From Aquila chrysaetos chrysaetos (taxonomy: Eukaryota; Chordata; Aves; Accipitriformes; Accipitridae): DNA of 64,000 bases. Of the stretch, positions 37,348 through 50,801 are shown in pieces; within the stretch, counting starts at the first letter, position 1; each line of letters starts with the position of its first letter. The stretch covers positions 1,674,001 through 1,738,000 of the forward strand of contig NC_044004.1 in NCBI RefSeq assembly GCF_900496995.4, read 5' to 3'. The notes under the pieces are model-generated. The model worked only from the letters and a program-made list of their open reading frames with translations. It made no database searches and was not told the origin of the DNA. A program made the translations under genes and the position numbers.

Positions 37348-37398
37348 ATGGAGCCGGGAGAAGAGGAGGAGAAAGAGGAGGAGGAGGAGCGGGTTCCT
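37348..37398 (+). CDS. ALMS1: ALMS1 coding exon 1 (start)
   Basis: Seventeen codons, MEPGEEEEKEEEEERVP, followed by the donor GTGAGT (phase 0). Mammalian ALMS1 also begins MEP and runs into a long Glu tract, here much shorter. The ATG context, GCTGCTATGG, has G at +4. The position directly behind a CpG-island promoter and the divergent arrangement with EGR4 agree with ALMS1. The acidic tract is low complexity and carries no domain. The exon was found by combining the start with the in-frame donor, since it is too short to stand out alone. Confidence 0.82.
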
Positions 37399-37658
37399 GT
37401 GAGTATGGAGGGGGTCTGCGGTGCGGTTGGGGCAGGCGACCTTTGGGGGCAACGTGGCAGGGAGGCGGTAGGAGCTCTGAGCAGTCCCTCACCCTGCCTC
37501 CGGCCTTGTGTGTGGGGTTGTGTGTGACAGGCTGGTTCACTCATGTTGCTTCTTTTCCGCCGGGGAAACTGGCCTGATCTCATCTTCTGCCCCGAGAAGG
37601 GGCTATCGCTGGGTGATTCTTCTGCCCCAGAAAAAAGGGGGGATGCAACTGACATAAG

Positions 37659-37677
37659 CCCCCCCCCCCCCCCCCCC
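37659..37677. repeat. C19 homopolymer
   Basis: Uninterrupted run of 19 C about 260 bp into ALMS1 intron 1, in C/G-rich sequence where several GGGG-rich segments could form quadruplexes. Confidence 0.9.
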
Positions 37678-38339
37678 TTCTCCAGCCCCGGAGAAAAGGG
37701 GGGCTGTGACCAGTCTGATCCCTCTCCATCCCCTGCATTCTCCCCTGGGAGGAGGGTGGCTGTAACTGGCCTGAGTCTTCCTCCTCTCCTGGGAGGAGAG
37801 TGTGTGTGTGTAATTGTCCTCTTTCCTTTGTGCCTTATTCTGCCCTGGAGAGGTGTGGGTGCAGCTGGCTTGGTCACTAACCCTCCTGGGAAGTCAGGGC
37901 CAGTGTGGCTGGAGTGGCTCCATGGAGCCATTCATACCCTAGAAGGGCTCATACATGGCTCTGTGCACTTTGCTGTGTTCATGTCAATGCTGGAGATGGG
38001 GAAGAGATCTCCAGAGGTTGTGGGTGTCACATCGCATCCTGCCACCCCCATGTTCTGGAATCAACATCTTCCTGAACTTGCCCTTTGTGAGAGCATGGGG
38101 AAGCTTCCTTCCTGTGGTGTTGCACTGTTCTGGCATCTGGTCTTAAGTGTCTCACTGTTCTCATGGTGGTTTCCAGAAGTGTAAAGGGCTTATAGCACCT
38201 GCACAAGTTCTGACTCTTGGAAATTGTTGGGAGGTGTCTTCGTGCAGGGTATGTGAACAGCTGATGTTGGACACTTGGGTCTGGAGATGTTTATGGATGT
38301 CACATCCAGAGTTCCGTATAAGAAAGGTGTAAGAGAACA

Positions 38340-38930
38340 ATGCAAAATGAAAAGTCACAAGATGGCGATCACTCCAGAGCTTCATCCCAGAGCTCTGAAG
38401 GAACTTGGAGGTGCAACAGCCAAATGACAACCAGTGGTAGATGCCGTATCAATTTTTACAAACATTCCCTGCGAAGAACCACGTCTTGGTACAGGTTTCA
38501 ATCTTATCAGGAAAAATAATAGAAACTAAAACAAAGACTGGAAACAGCCATGTGAATAAAACTGACATGTTAAAGGCAAGTCTGGCCTTAACGAAGATGT
38601 GAATATGGGAACTCAAGACAGTGTAGTCTGAATTCAGTTTCCAGAAACCTTCTGCTGAAGGACCTTCACCGTATGTATTCAGGAAGGCTGATTTGTCACA
38701 GGATAGAAGGGACGGTTCTTGCACTACTGTGTATTCTTGTATATATTTAAGTAGAAAGGAAGTTCATTTGAATGCTGATTTACAGACAAATTTCACAGTG
38801 AACTTTATGATTCTAACTTGTATGTGACATTATAGACAAGTGAACTTGCCTCCTGCTTCTTGTTTTGCCTTCATGGTATTCATCATGGAAACGATGGGGG
38901 CTGAGTAGTCCATTCTAGCCTTGCAGTTAT
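38340..38930 (+). mobile_element. Degraded CR1-like LINE fragment
   Basis: The segment CACTCCAGAGCTTCATCCCAGAGCTCTGAAGGAACTTGG and the sequence after it follow the CR1 reverse-transcriptase region in broken form. The far end (38893-38929) shares 35 of 37 bases with the tail of the CR1 copy at 41738-41774. Heavily diverged, so the limits are approximate. Confidence 0.4.
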
Positions 38931-40409
38931 TTTGATCCTTTTTGGTTGTCAAGTTTTGTTGTTTTACGGTGGCCATTGCTTCCTTCTCTGTGTTTGTTTT
39001 GCACTGTGGTTTAATTGCTGCTCTGACAACCAGAGCTCAGCTCTGGGAATACCAGGTGGAGCTGAGCCAAGCTTTTTGCTAGTGTACTGCTGCCCTTCTG
39101 GGTCAAGGGGATGCAGGTGCAGATAGATAGTAGGCCAGGCAGATCTTCTGTCTGTTGTAGTATGGCTGCTTTACACCTTTATTGTATATTTCTGTTGCAA
39201 GAGACTACTTTAGCTATAATTTCAATTGACAAAGAGAGAATAACACTGAAAACCTGTGTTTGTAACTTGTAACATGCAAGGCCGTAGTTTCACGACTGCA
39301 CTATAAATCAGCAAGTCCCAGCTTGCCTGTCAAAAGAAGTGACCTGTGCTGCTGTGCCCTGGTTACTTGTTGTTGCTTCTGTGTTGTTTTGTCACCTATT
39401 TCAACAGACAGCAAACCAGTGCAGCTAGGCAGTGGGCTGTTCATTGTGGTTAAAATTGGCTTAAGAAACATCTACTCAGCTCTTACCTCAAGCTTTTGCT
39501 TACTGGAGAGAGACTGGGACCGTATCTTCCAGCCAAAGTGCCAGTTTATGATAATTTAAAGACATTATGGAACTTTTGGCATCAGACTGTAAGAGTTAGA
39601 AGAAATTCTGTAACCAACGTAGTGATGCTTTTTACTGTTTATGCTATTTCTTGTTTTATTGCTGAAAATACTTTGTCCGTTTCCTCTCCTTGTTTATTTT
39701 TGATTATGAGGATGATTTAAGCCCTGTCCTGCAAACTTTTTTATTCTACATTTAGCTAAGTGTAAGTATTACAAATAAAATCCAGGAGGATCAAGCTTTT
39801 GGTTCTCATTCTTAAATGCTGCAAATTGATGGCTACATTCCAGAAAGTCCATCATTAATAGGAATTTTTCTTTTTCCTTTTTTAAAGCTAATTATAAACA
39901 TCAGACTAAGGTACCTACTGACAGAGGTACCTTTTATTTCAGTGGTAATTTAGTGTGGAAAAGGTAAAGGAATGAGCATTTTCTTAAAACTCAGGGGACA
40001 GTACAATACAAATTACAGCCCTTGTAAGTATGATCTAAACAAACAAAAGAAATAATTAAAAATCAGGGGATACTCAGTTCTTTTTCAGTGGTCCAAAGCT
40101 CAGAATGTAAAGAAGTAGTTGACGTTCTCATTACATAAAAGCATTCAGGAACACTGTTAAGTGTTCATATTGGAGTTATGATTTGGACAGCAAGCAGTTA
40201 AGGGATTTTTGCACAGGAATGAAAATAAGATGGCTAAGCTATGTTGTATGAAACTGAATTTTGTCTTTAGTTGCAATAAGTAGAGAAGAGTTTGATGCTT
40301 GGAGGAAGTTAATAGTTTTGATTATTAGCTGTTAGATTGCTGAAGTGGCTGTAGCAGTGTTAACATGTTAGGAATTTAGTATGTTCTTGTAATTGGAATT
40401 TAGGCTCTC

Positions 40410-40493
40410 ATCTAGGCTCCCTTTCCCACAAGAGGTTCCACCAGATGATCTTTCAAGGTCCCTTCCAACTGAGCTATTTTATGTTTCTATGAA
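40410..40493 (+). mobile_element. CR1 LINE 3'-end fragment
   Basis: CAGATGATCTTTCAAGGTCCCTTCCAACTGAGCTATTTTATGTTTCTATG matches the CR1 tail, ending in a TTCTATG-type terminal repeat. Strongly 5'-truncated. Confidence 0.75.
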
Positions 40494-40639
40494 ACCCAAA
40501 ATAATTAGTTCTGAATTAATAGAGGAATCTAGCATAATTTGCAACAAAAGGGGATAAACCCGTAGTTTCATTTAGATCTTCCTTCTTGCTCTGTGTGCCT
40601 AGCAGAAGAGCATGTGTGTGAGAGGTAGTGCCTGGGGTG

Positions 40640-41850
40640 GTGGAGGTTCAAGAAAGTGACTGCTTAGGTAAACTGGACATACCCAAGTCCATCGGGCTGG
40701 ACTGAGTCTATCTGAGGGGGTGGTGGAACTGGCTGATGTCACGAAAGGCCCCTTTCTATCATCTTTGAAAGGTTGTGAGGACTGGGAGATATTTGTAATA
40801 ACTGCAAAAAGGCTGATGGTATGCCCTTTTTCAAGAAGGGCAGGAAAGAGGACCTGAAGAACTACTACCCAGTTAGGCTCGTCAGCTGTTCAAAATCTGA
40901 CTGGTGGTGTTCCGCCGGGATCAGTCCCTGGGCTAATGCTGTGTGATGTTATCACTGGTGACCCAGGTGGATGGTGTGAATGCACTCGCATTGAGTTTGT
41001 GGATGACAGCAAGTTGGAGGGAGTGGTTGATATGCTGCAGGACAGGGCTGCCATTCAGAGGGACCTTGGCAAGCTGGATTAATGGCCCAAGAGGAAGCTC
41101 ATGAGCTTTAGCTATGAAAAAAACGGAGTCTTTCTCACTGAGAAAATCTCCGTACCCCAGTACTGACTGGTGGCCCTTCAGAGAAGAGCCTGAGGACCTG
41201 GTGGACAGCAAGTTGAATGCGAGTTGACAGTGCACTCTTTGCAGCAATGAAAGCTAGCCACACATTGGGCTGCATTAATAAAAGCATAACTGGCAGATGG
41301 AGGGAACTGAATATTCTCTCCTCTTGGCCACAGCTGGATCCTGTCTCCTGTTCTGGGCTGCCAGCACAAGAGAGAGGTCAGCAGAGTGTCCTGAGTCTGG
41401 TGGAGGCCACCAGGACAGTCAGGGGGCTGGAGCACTTGGTGCATGAGGAGAAGCTGCGGAGGTTGGGATTGTTTGGCGTGGGGAGGAGGAGGCTGAAGGT
41501 GAGGATCTGGCAGTGGTGTTTCCCTGCCAGAAGGAGGGTTTAGAGAAGGCAGAAGAAGAGTCTTCTTGGAGGCGTACGGTGAGAGGACAAGCAGCAGTGG
41601 TGATGTGTTAGAGCAAGGAGAAATTCTAACTGGAGACCAGGAAATCAGTTTTTCACGAGGAGGGTGGTGAAGTGGTGGAGCAGGGCTGCGCAGAGGTGGC
41701 GGAGCCTGCATCCTTGGCAATAGTCACAAGTTGAGAGGATGGGGGCTGAGTAGCCCATTCTAGCCTTGAAGTTAGCCCTGCTTTGAGCAGGAGGTTGGAC
41801 TAGGTGACCTCCAGAGGTCTCTTCCAACATCAGTTACACTGCGATTACAT
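40640..41850 (+). mobile_element. CR1 LINE copy, degenerate reverse-transcriptase region to 3' end
   Basis: Collinear with CR1. In order: AAACTGGACATACCCAAGTCCATCGGG; CTGATGTCACGAAAGGCCCC; ATCTTTGAAAGG; TTCAAGAAGGGCAGG; a stretch corresponding to 'ctgggctaatgctgt...gatgacccaggtggat'; GTGGATGACAGCAAGTTGG; CAGAGGGACCTTGGCAAGCTGGAT; then the tail GGTTGGACTAGGTGACCTCCAGAGGTC and CTTCCAACATCAG. Frameshifts and stops throughout mean no functional protein. An internal stretch is missing near 40890-40905. Confidence 0.8.
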
Positions 41851-43689
41851 GAATAAACTTCCGCTTCAGGCATTAAGGTGTATTACAGTAATCAGCTTTC
41901 AGATTGCCTTACAATGCCCACGGCTGAGGTGTGACTGGGAACAGAGAGTGCGGTCAGCCTTGGAAGCCTTACTTTCCTAGGAAACCGAGCAAAAAATAGG
42001 CAGACTTGTTGCAGATCAGCAATGATTAATTTTCCACTTGTCATTTTAGGATACTTCATAAAGCTGTTGATGTTATAAACTTGACAGTGGAAACTACTGT
42101 TTTTAAGAGATTCAAAATGATGTGCTAGCAATCTTTGCAGTGTCAGTGTATATTGTGTAAATATATGGGTTACCTTTCTGGAATGCTTTCAGCACATCCC
42201 CAACAGTTTACTGTGTCATGAATCTTCCCTTGTATTTGAGATCTGCTGCGCTGGTTCTGATCTCTCGTGGCCATTTTAAAGCCCAATATTTGTTTCACGA
42301 AAGTAATAAAACAGTTCAGAATTTACACAGTGCCTGATGTACTGGGTGGTAGCGCCTTCATGCCAGGAGGGAATGGTGTGGGTCTGAAAAGTACTGCTAG
42401 CACACCAGTCCTTATTGAAAAAAACAAGGTACAGATTAAATAATTCATGTTTCTCACACCTGACAGCACCAAATCATTGTTAGGTTTTTCTGAATAATAT
42501 TTTTGAAATCTCTATTATTTACTGGTGTGTTCATACATGAACTTCTAGTGCTGAACTATTTGCAGACAATGAGAATTTTGTTATTCGTTTCAGTAGCTGG
42601 ACTTAAATGCTAACAATTTTCATACAACTTGTGGCACTGGGCTTCTGACCAAAAAAAATCTCTGATGTAAAAACTTATTCTGCATTTGAATGAGACTTTT
42701 TTTTTTAACTTTGTGTTCTGACACACAAAGTAGGGTTGATACAGACTATAAAGCCACAATAAATGAAATTATTGGGTTATTGTGAAGTGCAGTCGCATTT
42801 ATGTATCTGTAAGGGAATTCTGAGTTTGCATGTAGCCTCTGAAGTGCTTTTGCACAACAGTTGCTTTGCTTTTCCTTGACCATTCATTACAAGCTGATAA
42901 TTGCGCCATGAAATGAGCAGGTAGGTTAAGACAGTGGGACCTACATTCTTTGTGTTCTGGTCAAATTATTTATTTAATCTTCAGGGACACAGTGGTCAAT
43001 TCCATGTTTTAACAGGTAAATATATCCCTCTTTCTCCATGTTCCTTTGTTCCTTCCCCACAGCTGGGGAAGACCTTGCCCTGCAGCAGTGGGTTGCTGAC
43101 TCCAAGTGGCATGAGGCTTGCACTGCATTGTCGGTACAGGTGATGGGAGGGAGCTCACACCTTAGCTTGCTTCTGCTTTGTAAGGCATCTCAGACCGGGG
43201 AGAAAGCCATGCTACAGGCTGGAAAGCTTGATTTTAAGTATTATTTGTGACAACTTTTTATATTTTTAAAAAGTTATTAGCACACGCAATTTGAACATAA
43301 ACTAATGGACAAACAAAAACTAGAACCTTTTAGTATGTAGTACAAGTTGTGTAGCTATGAAGAAACCTCCAGCGAAGGGATTTCAGTCATGCATCCTTTG
43401 GGTCCAGTTATTCAGCAAATGTGCCTGGGGTTTGTAGGAGGGGGACTTTTCTGCATCTGTATTCAAAACTAATTGTGTATACAGACAGTCAAATTCATGC
43501 TTGTCTGAAATATAAAATGTTTATTTAATTATTCATTAATTGTGGTTTTTATATTGTATGCTTGTTTATCCACTAGGAGTAGGTGATAAAAGCACAGAAA
43601 TGCAAGAATTTAGAACAAACTATTTAGAACCACTTGAAATAAATTGTTAATAAAATACACAGTGTGACTGTTAAGGACAATTGATTTCA

Positions 43690-44080
43690 AACCTGTTTAA
43701 TTATCATCTTTGAGAGGGTAAGTGACCTAGTAGCTAAAGGGGTGGTGGAGTATGATTGTATCGTGACCTCAGAAGAGTTTTTGATCTTGGGATGAACTAA
43801 GAAAATATGCAGCAAGTTTGGAAGGCATTTCAGGTACACTTTTTGATGTTTTTCCCTGGCTCATTCCTGTTAAGTATTTTCATTGATGAATTGCATGATT
43901 AGTAGGTGGTGAGACCTAGAAAATAAGTAGATAAGGCTGTGCTGGGGAAAGCGATAAATGCTTTGGAAAATGGTATCAGAATTGGAAATGTTATTGAGAA
44001 AATGGGGTAAAATAAGTCCTGAAGTTAGCAAGATGAAATCCAGCAAAGGCAAGTTCAGAGTGGGATCTACCTCTAGTGCT
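43690..44080 (+). mobile_element. Old CR1-like LINE fragment
   Basis: CATTCCTGTTAAGTATTTTCATTGATGAATTGCATGAT and GGAAATGTTATTGAGAAAATGGGG...AGATGAAATCCAGCAAAGGCAAGTTCAGAGT follow the CR1 reverse-transcriptase block 'ttcattaatgatctggatga ... aaaatggg ... atgaaattcaacaaaggcaagtgcaaagt'. Very diverged. Confidence 0.5.
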
Positions 44081-46489
44081 GTTACGTGATCACCTTAATT
44101 TGGTGTAATTGCTCACTGATGTTGGAAGAGTTGGTCCTGAACTCCACTGCCTGTTTTTGAAGGGTTGATGATTTTGCAGCTGCATGTTCAGATGGGTAAG
44201 GAAACTGAAACACAGATTTACACTGAATTAACCTGGCCATGTACCTCTGATGACATGTTTGGAAGAAATTATAGTGTATTTCTGATGTTTTGGGAAGATC
44301 AGATTGTTAGAGTTACTCATTAGGGAATTTTCTTTCCCATATCTGTCTACATCTTCTTCTGTGTTGTGCTGTGTTCTATTGTATGATATTTTTACTGGGA
44401 TATTTTCATCGGTCTGTGGGTCAGAATAAAGTATGGAGAGCTAAGCCTGGATACTCAAACTTTCAGCAGTTCAAAACTGAGAAACGTTCGTATTTCTTTC
44501 TATGAAATGTAGCATCAGTTCAGGATGCCGAACAGGAGCTGCTGTTCCTACCATTTAAGTTAATGGCACTGTGTTATGTGGGGGTGGTTGTAGTTATTCA
44601 CCTTTATTTTTGTCTTTTCCTCTCATGTATTTAGCAACAAAAGCTAACTTTTGATGTATTGGATTTCAGGAAGAAAAACCTTGTTCAATTTCTGTCATTT
44701 GAGTTTAATTACATGGAAGCCCTCAGAGATGATTATACTAATTTACTAAATCCTAACTTCTTGCTTGCAGCTGCTTTGTTATGTACCCTGTACCGTGGTA
44801 CACAGAGTGCTAATATGTGGCAGATTTCTTCCATTGTGCTGTTTCTTTAATATTGCTTTTTGGTATGAGGATTAAAATGAAATAATGAAACAGAATGTGC
44901 TGTTGCCTGTTTGCTTCCTTCCAGCTGCTAACCCATGAGGTCCTAGTGACTCGGCTGTCTTTGAAAAGGAGAGATTATTTCCTTTACAGTGTTTTGTCAA
45001 TGCTGTGTCAGGTTCCTTTGAAGAGCACTGCTAAAGGCATGGCACAGCCTTATGTACGCAAGCGTTAGAAACTACAGCTGATGAGTGTGTGGGCCTTAAG
45101 CCCTGCCACTTTGAGCTGGGGCATTTGTTATGTGAAAACACAAATCAAGCTCTGGTGCTAGCAGGAGAATCCTACTTGTGTGGGAAGTATTTGACTTCAG
45201 GAAGTGATCATCTTTCCTTAAGGTCCTCCTATTACTTCAGTATCTCAGGCATGGTTGGCTTTTAATTCTCTTTGATTTCGGAGCATAAAACTTGGATGTA
45301 TGCAGTTGTGGGTATATGCAGTTTTGTAACGCTTGCATTTTTTTGTTTGCTTTGAAGGAAATTTTGAAAGAGCAAACTCCAAAGAAGTCTTAGGTTTTTC
45401 TGGGAGGATTTTATGAAATGCATTGGTATAACTAATACAGTTTGAGAGAAGTGTGGACATGGTTCTTTTGATGATGTGCAAGAGTTGAATGATTTAAATA
45501 GTGGTATTGGAATGGGTAAATGTATTGGTTTCACTGAGCATTTGCTAGGTGGGCAGCTCTGAAGGTGGGGCAGTAGGATTGCTTCTGGATTTGTAGAGCT
45601 TTTGGCTTATTGGGTGGCTGGTTTTTCAGGATTGTTGCCTTCCTGGGAGAATCAGTCATTGATGGTAATTTTTTTTTCACATGAGATTGCTTGGGTTGAA
45701 CGGTACTGATGTTTTCTGAGGAGCATGTTTCAGTGGAGAATTCCTGACTAATTACAAGTCTATTCCTTTCTCAGGGGGTCCTGCTTCATCTCCCACCTGC
45801 CCCAATTCAAATCCCCTTCCCCTCCCGCCCCCCAATAGCATTGCAGACAGATCAGTAGTTTATGGGCATTTTGATAAGAAATGTTGACAAACAGCAGCTG
45901 GAAATCAGAACTGGTAAACCTGGATGGAGTTGGGAGACTAACAATGAGTGTTTCTTGCTTTTCTGCCGTATTTTTTTCTGGTTGTTTAAACACAAAAGAA
46001 GTATGCTTCTTGTTTAGATCAGAGAGGTGCACACTGCAAAATCATTTGAATTATGTTTTAACAGGAATTGACTCTAAATATGTTTTCTCTACAGTTTTGC
46101 CGCCTTCTTCTACAGTATGGCACTGTGCAGGCCACTTTTCATGTTCATGATGCTATAGCATCACTGTGACCATGACAGCAGCTACTTACCTATTTTAATA
46201 TTTCATGTAAAGGGTATCATGTTACCTAATTGTGATACAAATATTTCCTTCATATCTCATTTCATGTTCTTATTCATGCTTTTATATCCTTGGCTTGTGA
46301 TGCTGTAGGTGTTCTTCTTTTTGACTTTCTCTCATAACCTACAGGCAAAGACAGATGAAATTTTAGAGCATCAAGTAAGAGATGTGCATTATGGTCAGAT
46401 CAGACTACTCAGGGAATCAGCTCTGCTGCTGATTTGCCATATTGTTGTACACTAAGTTCTCTGTGCCTAGTAAAAGGAGGATAAATATT

Positions 46490-46600
46490 TATCATGCACA
46501 TTCTAAAGTAGTGCTGTGAATCAGTGTTTATGAAATGTTTTTGGGCCTTTACATGCAAGGCGCTATGTAAGTGCTCTTAGCAATAGTAATACTAATTTGA
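46490..46600 (+). repeat. Possible ancient LINE tail (L2/L3-like)
   Basis: GCCTTTACATGCAAGGCGCTATGTAAGTGCTC followed by AATAGTAATACTAA resembles the 'aaggcgctatataagtgc...attattatt' ends of ancient LINEs. Short and diverged. Confidence 0.3.
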
Positions 46601-47019
46601 TTCCTTCCTGCTCTTCTGGGTGACTGAGTATTTGAGCCTTTGGTAGCTCTGGATATAATTGTACTCTGAATCTTCTAGAATATTGCTATTTGTAGTAATC
46701 GCATCATAACTCATTAGCATTTCTTCTTGAGAAATCTGCATATGATACATGTTTGGCTCTGTTTTCCCAAAATAAGACTGGTTGAACCTATTCCAAATTC
46801 TGATGTGAAGTGAATAGGTTTTGAAAACTGTAAGTGCTAAGGGAGTGTTTGGAAGGAGGAAGTATTTCTGAGAGAGAAATTTCCACAAAGTGGAAGCTCA
46901 GTTGTACTTTATCCTTCTATACTCTCATTTTATCCCCGTTTGCCCAAGACTTGTTCAAATTAAATTCTCTCTCCAAGGAAGATTCTTGCTGACTTTAGTT
47001 GATAGTGAATTGTGCTCTG

Positions 47020-47039
47020 CCCCCCCCCCCCCCCCCCCC
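47020..47039. repeat. C20 homopolymer
   Basis: Twenty C inside AT-rich intronic DNA, followed by TTCTGTAATAAAAT. Confidence 0.9.
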
Positions 47040-47686
47040 TTCTGTAATAAAATATTTTGGTAAAAGATTAAGAAATGAAGCTACAGGTAGAAGAAACCTG
47101 TTCAGATGATGTTTTTCATGTTATTTTTCTTGCAGTGTTGTGACAGTATGTCACTCAGGTACATTGAAACTGTATGGGGAAAAGGCTCAAATTCAAAGTT
47201 TGGCTATAAGGTTTAATGGAATTATTATCTTGGTGATATTTTCTTTAGGTTGCCAGTCAAATTTTTTTTTTTTTCTGAAAGCAAGTTAATCAGTAGTCTT
47301 TGGAAACTGAAGAATTCTCTTCATGTGAAGTGGTTCCTCTGGCATGCTGGTGGGTAGAGAGAGGGAAGTCTGCGACGCAACCGCTGCAGCATGGAAAAAG
47401 GATTATAATTTAAGTGGCTGACAGGTATACAAGTAATTAAATGATTTTGAGAGGAATTGCACACCATAGGCTGAAGGAGGTAATTTTAAAGGGGAGGATG
47501 AAGAATAACATGCACAGTTCGGTTGTTCAGTCTTTCGTTCATTGTGTGATCTTGAATGCTGTCATTACCCATTTGTTCTAATATCCTTTAGAACACCCAC
47601 TTAAATTAGCTATGCTCAGCCTATCTAAATAAAATCAGTACTTTTTTTTTTTTGGAATTAGTTTTCTAATCACAGTATGGGTCCCT

Positions 47687-47753
47687 TACCTAACGCTATT
47701 GATTTCCAGTACCTAACCTATTGATTTCCAGTACCTAACGCTATTAATTTCCA
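47687..47753. repeat. Short tandem triplication (22-23 bp unit)
   Basis: Three head-to-tail copies of TACCTAACGCTATTGATTTCC plus AG. The middle copy lacks GC, and the third has AATTTCC in place of GATTTCC. Confidence 0.9.
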
Positions 47754-50700
47754 GCTTGATTAATAAAATTGCCCTTTTCTGAAGATGCATTTTGTAAACC
47801 CAAATTTTCAATAATAGGCCTTAATTAAATTACCAAATAGCTATTTGAATGCTTTGCATTCAGATTTATTGTCAAGTCCACTTCAGTGCTGCTTCTTTTA
47901 ATGACTTAATTAGAATGAACAATAGGAAGTAGGGAAATGCAATAGGGATTGAATATATGCATACAGGCTACAATTATTACCTTTAGTCCCAATACAAAGC
48001 CCAAACAAACTTATTTTGTGCAGGGAATTAATTTGGAAGAGTAGTTTCTGCCTGGTTGAGTCCTAGTTTCATAGGTGTGATTTGCACATGATCAGTAATA
48101 AACATCTTCCTTTTGAGTGCTATAGCTTTTTAAACTTGGACAAAAATATTCTTGCCATTCCAAGTAATTTACTTGACAGCGCTGACCTGTATAGAAAGCT
48201 ACATCATGTTTTTATTTCAGTGATGCTGTTTTGTGGAAGGTTTTAAGATGGCATATGGTACTGAAATTCTGGAAATTGTTGTCCTTCCAGAAGCCAAAAT
48301 TTGTGAGATTACTATGCAGAGTTGAGGTTTTTGTAACTGCCTGAAAAGTGTAGAGGTGTTGCCCCAATGATGTTCTTTAGTTTGCAGTTGGACATTTGAG
48401 CAAGTGGCTTATTTTAAAGGAAAAACTGGGTGTTTAAGGGGTAAAAGGAAAAATCTTGACTTAGAATCCCATCTTACAAGTGAAGTGGGCTGCAGTTTCC
48501 AGGGAGGAAGAGTTTAAGGGTTACCTGTTGCTCATGGGCAGAATTGGGGCTGAAGCTAATGGGAGTGTGTGTGGTGCTTTGCCAGTGGGTCTTGGCAGTC
48601 CCTTGACCAAATGTTTAAAGGCAAGAGAAGTTCAGCCTACCTTCAGCTCTGCATGTTCTCGGAGTTAGTAAGGGTGAAAATAAGCTATTCACTGGAAGGT
48701 TGAACGCCTGATAATTCAGGATTAGAGGGAACGCCCAAACTTTCTCTCTGTAGGTGACAGCCCAGCCACTGGGTGATTATTTCAGATGTCCCTTGAACAG
48801 GTGAGTCAGAACTGAAGGGGCTTTCCTCAGCTTATCTCTGAAATTTGTAGATCCACTATCTCTGTGGCAGAATTAATGGCTTCTTAGGAACATGAGATGG
48901 ATAAAGATTCATTTGTGATGGCTGCAATTTATTTTTTGTAGATGGATTGAAGATGTTATGTTTTGTATAAGAATCACATACAACTGAGGTGCCATAAATA
49001 GTCAAGAGTGAACTCACCTTTCTTAAGTTCCAATATGGACTAGCAGTCTTGTAATAAATTAAAAAAAAAATTAAGCTTTTATTCACATCCTTTCCAGCTT
49101 TTTAGTGCATAAGAAGAATGAAACAGAATTCAGGTGCCAATTTAGCTAAACTAGTAGGTAATAATATTACATTTAAAGAAAACAATCTCAAATGCTGAAT
49201 TTTACATGTTTCTTTTACACTGAAACAGGTCTGTGTTCTGGACTTTAAGCTTGTGTCTGATCTCTTAGAATGTAATTAATGTCTTCATGAAAACTCTCAT
49301 GGTTTGCTTATTTTGTGGTGAAGGTTGCAAAGGGTATGCTCAGTCTATCAAGGTAGATTTGTGCTACTGAATGGAAATTTCCAAATAAGTATCAGACCAA
49401 TTTATCAGGAAATCTATTTAAAGAAGGAAGAAGAAAAAAAAGCCAGTTGTCACTGGAGAACTTCATAACTGAAGGCACATATCCAAAAGTATTATAATTA
49501 TTCATGTAGAAGGTAGGCTTCTGGGAAATCACTTGGTTCTTTTTCACTGGCCCTCTCCTTTTCTCAGTCTGTGACCTTTTACTTCTGCCCTTCACATGTC
49601 ACTTGCCCATATTATGGGCCATTGTAATTCTCACAGCAGCCAGATACTGCCAGACAGTAGATACACAATTCACAGTACAGGAGTAGGTTGTGGGGAGCTT
49701 CCTCCTGCCCCTGCTTGGCACACTGCAGTGTTCTTCAGATCCTGCCATTTCCTGGCTTGGTCACTAAAAAATACCTCTGAGGGTAGCTTGGCTTTTTGAA
49801 AAATTATTAGTGAGTTAAACTGGAACTAGAGTTGATATGAGGAAGAGGATGAGGACAGGGAGAGGTATTAAAGAGGTGGGGGAGCTACAAGTCCTTCTGG
49901 TTGAGGCTTCATGTTAAATTGCTGTATTAATAATATTACATGATATTGTCCAGTGCTAGTCTCCAGGTCTTTTTTAACTACTTTCCAGGAACATTTTTGT
50001 TTGGCCTGAACCTTGGTGTTCCAGAAATGTCTATTTTCACAATTATATACCATTGTGTTTGAACCTGGCTGTCTGTCTTGTCTGGAGAAAGCTGTTACAG
50101 TTGCTGTGACCTCAGGCATGGGATATTACAGAAAAGAAATTTCATTCTGACTGCAGAACAGCTTCCTCTGTTATCTCGTGGGGAAAAAAAAATGTTATAG
50201 CTGCTTTTCTAGGCAGAAGTCCAATTTAACTTCAATTCATCCCCTCTATGTATGTCAGGTATTGCTAAATTATAATATAGAAATCAACCTAGAGCTGCTT
50301 TAATGTATTTACATAAGATGCCCTTTAAAATTTAGTTTACAGTATTGATATAATTAAAAACCTTCTGTTTTTAATAAAATAATAAATAAATAACTATTAA
50401 AAAACCCAACCAGACAGGACAAATGCCAGAACCTGACTTTGATCAAGGTGATGAGTTTTTTGGTATTCTGTGATTTCCTCAGAGCTGCATCTACATGGGC
50501 TGGAAATAAAAAATAAATTTCTGGCCCTTGGAAATGATTTTCTGCACATTAGCCAAGCATGCTTACTGGTTTTTGGGATCTGAAGTCGCAAATGAACCTG
50601 CCCCTTTTAGTTAAGTTTTGGGGCTGTGGATGTAATTTAGGTCACTGTCTAAGTACATTGAGGTAGACACTCAACTCTCGGCGTTGGGGATGGCTTGAGT

Positions 50701-50801
50701 GTTTTATATATTTCATTGTTTATTACTTAAATAAATATATACATATGTTGAAATGGCAAGAAATTATTTTCTGTTTTAAAAGCACATATTGTTTCTTTTA
50801 G

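Larger units (their letters stand above)
37399..50801 (+). other. ALMS1: ALMS1 intron 1
   Basis: A 13.4-kb intron with GT donor and AG acceptor (TTTCTTTTAG). It holds C19 (37659-37677) and C20 (47020-47039) runs, several CR1 fragments (38340-38930, 40410-40493, 40640-41850 and 43690-44080) and a short tandem triplication at 47687-47753. No other gene was recognised in it on either strand. Confidence 0.75.

Noticed and set aside
36798-37577. Plus-strand open frame of 259 codons across the ALMS1 promoter
   Set aside because: It spans the CpG island in a frame different from the MEPGEEEE start, continues through the exon 1 donor and has no recognisable similarity.
41178-41720. Minus-strand open frame of 180 codons
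   Set aside because: It is the antisense of a degenerate CR1 copy. CR1 protein would be on the plus strand, which is full of stops.
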